From contig CALEFD010000015.1 of NCBI GenBank assembly GCA_937876995.1, positions 1-64,000 on the forward strand: 64,000 nt of DNA. The letters are read 5' to 3'. Positions 36,614 through 44,000 of the stretch are shown here, piece after piece; position 1 is the first letter of the stretch; every line of letters starts with the position of its first letter. The translations under genes and the position numbers were made by a program. The DNA comes from an uncultured Bacteroidales bacterium (lineage in GTDB: Bacteria; Bacteroidota; Bacteroidia; Bacteroidales; Bacteroidaceae). The notes beneath the pieces were generated by a model. The model was not told the origin of the DNA. It saw only the letters and a program-made list of their open reading frames with translations, and ran no database searches.

Positions 36614-38701
36614 ATGATGAAAACTTTTAGAACATCTTTGCTTTCGATAGCTTTCTTAGGACTGCTGTCTTGTAACGCAAATCAGACCGTACCAACCAAT
36701 ACAGACGGTCACAATTTGTGGTTTAATTCGTTAGGAGAGGAACAAACTCTGTCAACAACAAAAACCACTATGGCAATTTTACAAAATGAACTCAACAATA
36801 ACTGGAAGGGTTCACAGGTGGTAAACGTAAAGTTACTGAGTCAGAAAAACAAGGAACTTGGTAACGAAGGTTTTGTAATAGATTATGCAGCAGATTCTGT
36901 AGTGATTTATGCGAATACTCAGATTGCTGCACTTTATGGAGCATACGATCTTATTCGTATGCAGGAGAGTGGTCAGTTGGGTAAAAAGGCTTTTGCCAAG
37001 ACAGAACTTCCTGCCTATCACTATCGTATATTGAACCATTGGGATAATCCAAATGGTGATGTAGAACGTGGTTACGCCGGTAAATCATTATGGAAATGGG
37101 AAGATTTACCAAACAATGTATCGCCTGTTTATGAAGAGTATGCACGCGCAAATGCTTCTATTGGTATAAATGGTACAGTGTTGAATAATGTAAATGCCAA
37201 TCCTATAATGCTTACTCCTGAATACTTGCAGAAAGTAAAGGTGTTGGCAGATATATTCCGCCCTTACGGATTGAAAGTATATCTCTCTTTGAACTTTGCA
37301 TCTCCAAAACATTTGGGTAACCTAAAGACTTCCGATCCTTTGGATAAGGACGTTATTAAGTGGTGGAACGATAAAGTAAAAGAGATCTATTCTATTATTC
37401 CTGATTTTGGCGGATTCTTGGTTAAGGCTAATTCAGAAGGACAGTCAGGTCCACAGGATTATGGACGTACTCATGCAGATGGTGCAAATATGATAGCAGA
37501 TGCTGTAGCTCCATACGGTGGTATAGTAATGTGGCGTGCATTCGTGTATGATGCAAAATCACCGGACCGTGCAATGCAGGCTTGTGAAGAGTTTGTGCCA
37601 TTAGACGGTCAATTCCGTGATAATGTTATTATTCAGATTAAGAATGGACCAGTTGATTTCCAGCCTCGTGAACCATTTAGCCCATTGTTCGGACAATTGA
37701 ATAATACCAACGTGATGGCTGAATTCCAGGTAACACAGGAATACCTTGGTTTCTCAAATCATTTGGTTTACCTGCATCCGTTATGGAAAGAGTGTTTGGA
37801 TTCCGATACTTATCAGAAGGGCGAAGGTTCAACAGTTGCAGAAATAACAAAGGGTGTTCTTCATAACCGTCCAATCAATGCCATTGCAGGCGTTACCAAC
37901 ATCGGTGATGATATTAACTGGTGTGGACACCACTTTGCTCAGTCTAACTGGTATGCATACGGACGTATGGCATGGAATCCTGAATTGTCATCAGAACAGA
38001 TTGCAGATGAATGGATTAAACAGACATTTAGCAGCGAAAAGAAATTCATAGAACCTATGAAAGAGGTTATGATGATGTCGCGTGAAACCAATGTTAAGTA
38101 CGAAATGCCTCTTGGCTTGCATCATATATTCTCACATCAGGGACACTATGGACCGGGTCCATGGGATGGTGCTTCACGTCCTGACTGGATGCCTTCTTAT
38201 TATCATAAGGCAGCAAAAGATGGACTTGGATTTGACAGAACAATGAATGGTAGTGGTGCTGTAGCTCAGTATCATGAACCATTAAAGTCACTATACAACA
38301 ACGTAGAGACCTGTCCGGAAAACCTGATTCTATGGTTCCATCATCTGCCTTGGGATTATAAAATGAAGAGTGGTAGAACATTGTGGGATGAACTTTGCTA
38401 TACATATCAGGAAGGTATAGATGAAGCAGCATCGTTTATAGATGTATGGGAAAAGGTAGGAAAGTATGTTGATGCACAGCGTTATGAAGAGGTTCACAAG
38501 AAACTTATCCGTCAGGCAAAGGATGCAATCTGGTGGAGAGATGCTTGTATGCTCTATTTCCAGACATTCTCAGGTATGGAAATACCGGAAGACTGCACAG
38601 CACCACAGTTTACACTTGACGAACTGAAGCGCGTAAACTTGAGAATCTCTATTTACGAAATGCCTGTAGAAGATAGATTGCCGGCATACGAACTGAAATA
38701 A
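36614..38701 (+). CDS. GH67 alpha-glucuronidase lipoprotein
   Basis: The 695-residue protein has a lipobox ending LLSC (about residue 20), so it is membrane-anchored. GH67 enzymes remove (4-O-methyl)glucuronic acid from the non-reducing end of xylo-oligosaccharides. The three expected catalytic carboxylates are present: E275 in ANSEGQ (acid), D348 in GPVDFQP and E376 in VTQEYLG (bases), with spacings equal to those of characterised enzymes (73 and 28 residues). It is co-transcribed with GH2 upstream and two methyltransferase-like genes downstream (5 bases). GH10 xylanase, which makes its substrates, is convergent nearby. Confidence 0.93.
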   Translation: MMKTFRTSLLSIAFLGLLSCNANQTVPTNTDGHNLWFNSLGEEQTLSTTKTTMAILQNELNNNWKGSQVVNVKLLSQKNKELGNEGFVIDYAADSVVIYANTQIAALYGAYDLIRMQESGQLGKKAFAKTELPAYHYRILNHWDNPNGDVERGYAGKSLWKWEDLPNNVSPVYEEYARANASIGINGTVLNNVNANPIMLTPEYLQKVKVLADIFRPYGLKVYLSLNFASPKHLGNLKTSDPLDKDVIKWWNDKVKEIYSIIPDFGGFLVKANSEGQSGPQDYGRTHADGANMIADAVAPYGGIVMWRAFVYDAKSPDRAMQACEEFVPLDGQFRDNVIIQIKNGPVDFQPREPFSPLFGQLNNTNVMAEFQVTQEYLGFSNHLVYLHPLWKECLDSDTYQKGEGSTVAEITKGVLHNRPINAIAGVTNIGDDINWCGHHFAQSNWYAYGRMAWNPELSSEQIADEWIKQTFSSEKKFIEPMKEVMMMSRETNVKYEMPLGLHHIFSHQGHYGPGPWDGASRPDWMPSYYHKAAKDGLGFDRTMNGSGAVAQYHEPLKSLYNNVETCPENLILWFHHLPWDYKMKSGRTLWDELCYTYQEGIDEAASFIDVWEKVGKYVDAQRYEEVHKKLIRQAKDAIWWRDACMLYFQTFSGMEIPEDCTAPQFTLDELKRVNLRISIYEMPVEDRLPAYELK

Positions 38702-38706
38702 AAAGT

Positions 38707-39687
38707 ATGAATAAAACGATAAGCCAATTACTGACATCAGCTAATGTCCCGGTGATGCCTATCATGACTCACCCGGGAATAGAACTGATAAACAAAAAAG
38801 TAATAGATGCAGTTAAAGATGGTCAGACTCACTATGAGGCTGTAATGGCTCTCAGAAAACGTTTCCCGCAGTCTGTTGCATCTACTACAATTATGGACCT
38901 TTCTATGGAGGCCGAAGCATTTGGTGCTGAAATAGTTTTTGATGATAACGATGTTCCAACAGTAAGCGGACGAATGTTGACATCTGCTGCCGATGTAGAG
39001 GCTTTGCAGATACCATCGTTAGATGTGAAACGTGTTCCGGAATATATTAAAGCAAACAGACTTGCTGCGGCAGAACTTGATGTTCCTCTGTTTGGCGGAT
39101 GTATAGGACCATTCTCATTGGCAGGTCGTCTGTACGATATGACAGAACTGATGATGGCTATGTACATAGAACCAGAAACTGCAAATCTGCTTCTGGATAA
39201 GTGTACACAGTTTATACTGGAGTACTGTAAACAGATAAAAGCCAGTGGCAGTGCAGGTGTTGTTATGGCAGAACCTGCGGCAGGACTCTTGTCAAACGAT
39301 GATTGTCAGGCATATTCATCGCGTTTTGTAAAGACCATTGTTGATGCCGTTCAAGACGATAATTTTGTAGTTATGCTACACAACTGTGGAAATACAGGAC
39401 AGTGTACTAAGGCGATGATAGAAACAGGAGCGGCAGCACTGCATTTTGGTAATGCAATAGATATGGCTCAGGTGCTTGAAGAGGTTCCTGCCGATATAGC
39501 CGTGAGCGGAAATATCAATCCTGTTGAGATAATGAAGTTTGGTACTCCGCAGCAGGTAGAAGATGTAGCAAAGCAACTTATAAAACTGGCAGAAAAGCAT
39601 AATAACTTTATACTCTCAACAGGTTGCGATGTTCCTCCAGAAACACCTTTTGAGAATATTGAATCATTATTTAATGCAACAAATTAA
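38707..39687 (+). CDS. Uroporphyrinogen decarboxylase family protein, MtaA/CmuA corrinoid methyltransferase type
   Basis: The 326-residue TIM-barrel protein is not a true HemE. It has the MtaA/CmuA pattern, with a likely zinc site formed by H225 and C227 (HNCGN) and C307 (STGCDVPPETP). Such proteins move methyl groups between a corrinoid protein and a thiol acceptor such as coenzyme M or tetrahydrofolate-linked systems. No corrinoid protein or reactivating ATPase is encoded in the window. Position 5 bases after GH67 suggests a role with 4-O-methylglucuronate; this is inference. It is followed 12 bases later by a second family member. Confidence 0.85.
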   Translation: MNKTISQLLTSANVPVMPIMTHPGIELINKKVIDAVKDGQTHYEAVMALRKRFPQSVASTTIMDLSMEAEAFGAEIVFDDNDVPTVSGRMLTSAADVEALQIPSLDVKRVPEYIKANRLAAAELDVPLFGGCIGPFSLAGRLYDMTELMMAMYIEPETANLLLDKCTQFILEYCKQIKASGSAGVVMAEPAAGLLSNDDCQAYSSRFVKTIVDAVQDDNFVVMLHNCGNTGQCTKAMIETGAAALHFGNAIDMAQVLEEVPADIAVSGNINPVEIMKFGTPQQVEDVAKQLIKLAEKHNNFILSTGCDVPPETPFENIESLFNATN

Positions 39688-39699
39688 AACAGAAATAGT

Positions 39700-40761
39700 A
39701 TGAATGCAGAACAAATTAAACTTTTAGAAGAGACAATAGACCACAAAAACAGTAAGATACCTGTAGCATTGATAGCAGATAGCCCTTGGATTCCAGGTTA
39801 TTGTGGTCACACCTTTATGGACTACTATGCTCGTAACGATGTGTGGATGGCAGACAACCGTAAAATACGTAAAGACTTCCCCGAAGCAGCTTTTGTTCCG
39901 GGTTGGTGGGTAGAGTATGGAATGGTTGCTGAACCAAGCGGTTTTGGCTGTCCTACATGTTATTTTGATGATAATCTGCCGCATCTGCATCCTCTTACAG
40001 AAGATTTGGATAAGGCAGAAGAGATATTCAAGAACTTGCAGATTCCAGATCCTAAGATTGATGGCATAATGCCATTCCTGCTAAATCAGCAGCGTCTGTT
40101 CCAGCCTCAACTTGAAGCCGATGGTGACGAAGTATATATGGTATGTGCCCGTGGACCGTTCACAGTAGCATCACACATCTTTACAGTTACCCAGTTGCTG
40201 ATGTTGATGATGATCAATCCTGAAGCAGCAGATACTCTTTTGCAGAAAACTACAAAGATTGTAAAACTGTGGTTGGAAGCTCAGTTGGAGAATGTAAAGA
40301 CAGCTAAAGCTATTATGGTGCTGGACGATGTTTGCGGTTATTTCAGCCCGGATGACTTTACCACACTATGTATGCCATATATGAAGGAGATATTCTCTTC
40401 ATTCCCTGAACTACGTCACTATTTCCACAATGACTTTACTTCTAATTCCTGTTATCCTCATTTGCAGGAGATGGGTGTAGATGTATTTAACTTTACCCAT
40501 ACACAAGATATAGTTGAGAGTCGTAAGATGGCAGGCGATAAGGTTATACTTATGGGTAATGTACCACCTATGCTGCTTGTTAACGATACTCCGGAAACAG
40601 TATATAACACTACCAAAGATATTGTAACCAGATATATTGCTGCCAATGGCAGTCATCATGGTTTGATGTTGAGTACCGGTGGCGGTTTGCCAATGGGTGC
40701 AAAACAGGAAAATATAGATGCCTTAATTGCAGCAGTACGTGATATAAATGCTACGTTGTAG
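39700..40761 (+). CDS. Uroporphyrinogen decarboxylase family protein lacking zinc cysteines
   Basis: The 353-residue protein has the same fold family as the preceding gene but is divergent. At the site of HNCGN it has HNDFTSNS, and at the site of STGCDVPP it has STGGGLP, so both candidate zinc Cys are absent. Cys residues occur elsewhere (SGFGCPTCYF near residue 85), which could form a different site. It may be a substrate-side methyltransferase partner or an unrelated lyase; activity is unknown. It is the last gene of the yigZ-GH2-GH67 unit, and a perfect hairpin begins in its final codons. Confidence 0.8.
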   Translation: MNAEQIKLLEETIDHKNSKIPVALIADSPWIPGYCGHTFMDYYARNDVWMADNRKIRKDFPEAAFVPGWWVEYGMVAEPSGFGCPTCYFDDNLPHLHPLTEDLDKAEEIFKNLQIPDPKIDGIMPFLLNQQRLFQPQLEADGDEVYMVCARGPFTVASHIFTVTQLLMLMMINPEAADTLLQKTTKIVKLWLEAQLENVKTAKAIMVLDDVCGYFSPDDFTTLCMPYMKEIFSSFPELRHYFHNDFTSNSCYPHLQEMGVDVFNFTHTQDIVESRKMAGDKVILMGNVPPMLLVNDTPETVYNTTKDIVTRYIAANGSHHGLMLSTGGGLPMGAKQENIDALIAAVRDINATL

Positions 40762-40770
40762 CATTTATAT
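40742..40770 (+). terminator. Hairpin spanning the stop codon of the last methyltransferase-like gene
   Basis: ATATAAATGCTAC pairs with GTAGCATTTATAT across a two-base gap. The 5' arm is coding and the 3' arm includes the TAG stop. It is AT-rich with only a weak T tail (TTACCTTATTTATAT), so termination is plausible but not certain. Confidence 0.45.
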
Positions 40771-40817
40771 TACCTTATTTATATGGCTTCCTCCGGAAGC
40801 GCCCTTCGGGCCAATTA
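40757..40817. repeat. Double-hairpin repeat, copy A
   Basis: The 61-base unit starts TGTAGCATTTATAT and ends CTTCGGGCCAATTA. It contains GCTTCC-TCC-GGAAGC followed by GCCC-TTC-GGGC. It is an imperfect direct repeat of copy B, whose first hairpin has a different but still complementary stem. Confidence 0.8.
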
Positions 40818-40822
40818 GTTGC

Positions 40823-40887
40823 TGTAGCATTTATATGATAAACCTTGTTTACATGGCACGCTCCGCGTGCGCGCTTCGGGCCAATTA
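40823..40887. repeat. Double-hairpin repeat, copy B
   Basis: The 65-base unit starts TGTAGCATTTATAT and ends CTTCGGGCCAATTA. It contains GCACGC-TCC-GCGTGC followed by GCGC-TTC-GGGC. Three base pairs of the first stem differ from copy A with both partners changed. Confidence 0.8.
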
Positions 40888-40932
40888 AAAACAAAAGAGG
40901 GTTCGTCTCGTCAGAGATGAACCCTCTTAAAG
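40886..40932 (-). terminator. Intrinsic terminator of the GH10 gene
   Basis: On the minus strand AAGAGGGTTCATCTC pairs with GAGACGAACCCTCTT (one mismatch) and is followed by TTGTTTTTAATT. It lies just after the GH10 stop. Confidence 0.9.
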
Positions 40933-40946
40933 TTGTGTTAGTCTGG

Positions 40947-43280
40947 TTATTTTACTACTTTTTTGCCGTTGACAATGTAGATGCCTTTTGGTAATTCTGA
41001 AACCTTGGTTCCTTCAGGCATGCGTAGTCCTGTCAATGTATATATAACAGCTGGTTTCATGCTATTATCTACAATAGTTTCTTTGTCTTCAATAGCATCA
41101 ATTCCTGTTACTACACCGCCTAAACCTCTTACAATACCTGCATATACGTGCTTGCGATAATAGTCCAGAGTCCATATTCCAACAGGAGTGTCTGCGCGCC
41201 AGCCACTATTTGAAGGAGAATCTGTAGGACACCAGAAACATATACCTGCCTGCTGTTCAGGTGGAACTATCTCCAGATACTTTTTAATAATCCATTCATA
41301 GAAATCGGCCATCTTATGGTGCATGGCTTCAGTCATTTGTGCTGTAGGAACACTGTTGCCATTTGCATCAACCACACCCATGTCAAGTTCACTTACGCGA
41401 ACCAACTTTCCTGTTTTAGCCATAAGAGTGAACATATTTACAATAGCATTCTCTTTGCTCTTCTGAGTGTTTGCATTCATGTAGTATGAAATATGCATCT
41501 GCGTGCCTATACCATCTACGTATGTTACACCATCCGATTCCCACTTCTTTATCCAATTGATAAGTGATTTTAACTTTTTGTTGTTATCCCAATCACTCTC
41601 CAGATTGTAGTCATTGATAAAGAGTTTAATATCTTCCGGACCATATTTTCTTGCCAGGCGAATAGCACTACGTACATACTCTAAATCGCCCATGTGGTCT
41701 TGCCAGAAGAAATCATTGCCTGAACCATTATCGTGTTGTAGGGTGTAGTTTCCACTACCGTCGTCGCCACCGCCGGAGATTGCTTCATTAACAACATCCC
41801 ACGATTTTACTTTGCCATTACAAGCTTGCATCATTCCCTTTATCCACTTGTCCATAGCCCAAACAAGTGTGTCGTGCTTTTCTTGTGCCGATAATGGGGT
41901 GCTTTGTGGTAATTGTATGTAGAATGATTCCTCTTCTACTGCAGGAGCTACTACACTGCCACCTGCCTTTTTCATCTTGAAACTACCCAGTTCTGTTCCA
42001 TCTATAGAACCGTTTTTAATCTTCTCTATACCACCTACCTTGAAACTTATATCATCAAAATAATATACGTTGGCTTCTGCCAGTTCGCTCAGGTTAAAGG
42101 CAATTGATTTACCAGATTCTGCAAGTGTACCGCTTACCTGAACGGTTTTCCATTCGGTAGTAAACTGAATATCGCCTATAGCCTGATAGTGAACATAGCT
42201 GCCTGGAGCATTGTGTATCTGAGTAGATGCCTTTGCGTTTTTGTCTGCGCGTACTTTTGCAGTAAACACAAATTTTGAACCTTTGTTGAAGTTTGTAGAA
42301 CTTACTATCCAGAACTGATTATCCCATACTTCCGATTGTTTTGCGCTTGCTTCAACCTTCAAATAACGTAGTGGTTCATTTATTATCAAAGCACCTACAG
42401 GTTCTTCTACTTTGATGCTCTTTATGTAGAGGTCTCCAACGAAATCACCGCACTGCAGGAGTAGAAAATCTCCACCTGTGGAATTTCTGTATGTCAGTTC
42501 TATATCTTTCCATTCGGTTGTAAAGGTAGTAGTAAGATTTACACCTTCACCCCAATCGCCAAGTTTTGTGTAGAGTTTACCCTGTTTACTTCCCTTTGCA
42601 GTTATGGTAACTTTATATGTTTTACCTTTTTCCAATGGAATTCCACCTAATGCAACAAACTGTACATCCCAAGAGTTATTATTCTTTTTGGTAGTTTTAA
42701 GATGTAATCCATTGGTTGATGAATAGTCAATGCTGAAACCATATTGGGTCTTGTCGGCGGTCCATCCCACGCTCTGGTCTGTACGGAAATCTTTTGATTT
42801 AACCTCTACATACACAGTGGTGTCGGGGTTTTCAAACGGTTCGGCAGGAATGTCTTTGATTAGACTGTTTAACCATCCGTTTGCTTGCTGCGCATGCCAT
42901 GCCAAAGTATGACCATAAACAGCTAATCCTGCCTGTGTGGCTGCATTGACATAGTTCTTTACCTGTGTAAAGTTCATAGTTCCATCATTACTGACACAAC
43001 TGGACATCTTCATGGCATTGCCTGCTACAGTTTCTGTAAAATTGTCGTTTGTAAATCCTTTTACTGTAGCATTATTAAGGTAATTGCTTACTGTAGTACC
43101 TGTACCTAACTTAAAGTTAGGGTACTTTTCGTAATCAATATAATCCTTAAGTGGAGCATAATCTTTCAAGTAACCATAATTGGCTTCATCTTTAGGATTA
43201 CCAATTTCATAATTCTTCTGTGCAAAAGCTGTAAGTGCAGTGAACAGAATCATTGTTGATAGAATGATTTTCTTATGCAT
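40947..43280 (-). CDS. GH10 endo-1,4-beta-xylanase with CBM insertion and C-terminal sorting-like tail
   Basis: The 777-residue exported enzyme cuts the xylan backbone. The signal peptide ends at about residue 20 (TAFAQ). The GH10 barrel is split. Its first part (about 55-145) includes GHTLAWHAQ. An insertion of about 300 residues (145-450) holds two CBM4/9/22-like beta-sandwich modules. The barrel then resumes with the acid/base Glu in WDVVNEAIS (about 499) and the nucleophile in VRVSELDMG (about 631). This layout is known from Bacteroides and Prevotella xylanases. The last 35 residues (YTLTGLRMPEG, LPKGIYIVNGKKVVK) resemble a type IX secretion sorting tail, suggesting cell-surface export. 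It has its own promoter and terminator. Confidence 0.93.
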   Translation of the reverse strand: MHKKIILSTMILFTALTAFAQKNYEIGNPKDEANYGYLKDYAPLKDYIDYEKYPNFKLGTGTTVSNYLNNATVKGFTNDNFTETVAGNAMKMSSCVSNDGTMNFTQVKNYVNAATQAGLAVYGHTLAWHAQQANGWLNSLIKDIPAEPFENPDTTVYVEVKSKDFRTDQSVGWTADKTQYGFSIDYSSTNGLHLKTTKKNNNSWDVQFVALGGIPLEKGKTYKVTITAKGSKQGKLYTKLGDWGEGVNLTTTFTTEWKDIELTYRNSTGGDFLLLQCGDFVGDLYIKSIKVEEPVGALIINEPLRYLKVEASAKQSEVWDNQFWIVSSTNFNKGSKFVFTAKVRADKNAKASTQIHNAPGSYVHYQAIGDIQFTTEWKTVQVSGTLAESGKSIAFNLSELAEANVYYFDDISFKVGGIEKIKNGSIDGTELGSFKMKKAGGSVVAPAVEEESFYIQLPQSTPLSAQEKHDTLVWAMDKWIKGMMQACNGKVKSWDVVNEAISGGGDDGSGNYTLQHDNGSGNDFFWQDHMGDLEYVRSAIRLARKYGPEDIKLFINDYNLESDWDNNKKLKSLINWIKKWESDGVTYVDGIGTQMHISYYMNANTQKSKENAIVNMFTLMAKTGKLVRVSELDMGVVDANGNSVPTAQMTEAMHHKMADFYEWIIKKYLEIVPPEQQAGICFWCPTDSPSNSGWRADTPVGIWTLDYYRKHVYAGIVRGLGGVVTGIDAIEDKETIVDNSMKPAVIYTLTGLRMPEGTKVSELPKGIYIVNGKKVVK

Positions 43281-43318
43281 AATTGCTATACTTATGTAGT
43301 TAATTGGTCAGTTCTCTA

Positions 43319-43326
43319 CAAAAGTA
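43319..43326 (-). promoter_or_regulatory. -7 promoter element for the GH10 gene
   Basis: TACTTTTG on the minus strand matches TAnnTTTG, 38 bases before the ATG, inside the short gap behind pnuT. Confidence 0.6.
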
Positions 43327-43343
43327 AGCAAAAAAGTTATAGG

Positions 43344-43994
43344 TTATGAAATTTTTATTCCTTTTCTATACCATTTTATATAGCCGTAAACAGAAGCAAG
43401 CAGATAGAAAATATATAGTAGAATAGTGCTGAAATGCAGGCCACGTTTGTAGTAGATATAAATTGAAAGCAGATTTACAATAAACCAGATACCCCAAACT
43501 TCTATGATTTTTTGTGCCAAAACCCATGTACCTACAATATTCAGCATTGTAGTAATAGCATCGAGTGCCGGTACAGGAGAATCGGTAAGGTATTCAAGAA
43601 TCAGATATATTAAAACCCAAATGGCAAGGCTGACAATAGCAGTTTTTGCAAATAGGGGTAGGGTAAAGTGAGTATAGGTAATCTGTTCACTTTCATCTTT
43701 TTGTGCCCCATCTTTATTTGAAAGTTTATACCATTTGTAAAAACCGTAAATGCAAAGTATAATGTTGAAACAGCTGAAAGCCATATCGGCATATATCTTT
43801 GAATTGAAATAGACGCATGCATAGATAACAGAACTTAACGCGCTGACTATCCACATTGATGCTTTTTGTCTGAATTCAAGAATCAGATAGACAAAACTAA
43901 GTATCAACCCAATTATTTGAATGGCACCCCAGATGTCCATTCCGGAAAACTGGGATACCATATAATCTTTTATGCTTTGCATTAGCTGTTCCAT
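43344..43994 (-). CDS. pnuT: PnuC-family transporter, probably thiamine (PnuT)
   Basis: The 216-residue inner-membrane protein has about seven hydrophobic helices of the PnuC/SWEET-like fold, with WGAIQIIGLILSFVYLILEF near the N-terminus and IYGFYKWYK in the middle. PnuC proteins carry nicotinamide riboside, but a branch (PnuT) carries thiamine and is regulated by TPP riboswitches in Bacteroidetes. The gene lies 6 bases after a TonB receptor that is preceded by a TPP riboswitch, so thiamine is the likely substrate. No thiamine pyrophosphokinase gene follows here. Confidence 0.85.
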   Translation of the reverse strand: MEQLMQSIKDYMVSQFSGMDIWGAIQIIGLILSFVYLILEFRQKASMWIVSALSSVIYACVYFNSKIYADMAFSCFNIILCIYGFYKWYKLSNKDGAQKDESEQITYTHFTLPLFAKTAIVSLAIWVLIYLILEYLTDSPVPALDAITTMLNIVGTWVLAQKIIEVWGIWFIVNLLSIYIYYKRGLHFSTILLYIFYLLASVYGYIKWYRKGIKIS

Positions 43995-44000
43995 TTACAA

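Noticed and set aside
38707..40761. HemE-type uroporphyrinogen decarboxylases for haem synthesis
   Set aside because: Both proteins lack the HemE N-terminal Arg-containing motif, and the first has the zinc Cys/His residues of methyltransferases; no haem genes are nearby.
43344..43994. Nicotinamide riboside transporter PnuC
   Set aside because: The family is correct, but the TPP riboswitch and the thiamine-type TonB receptor context favour thiamine (PnuT).
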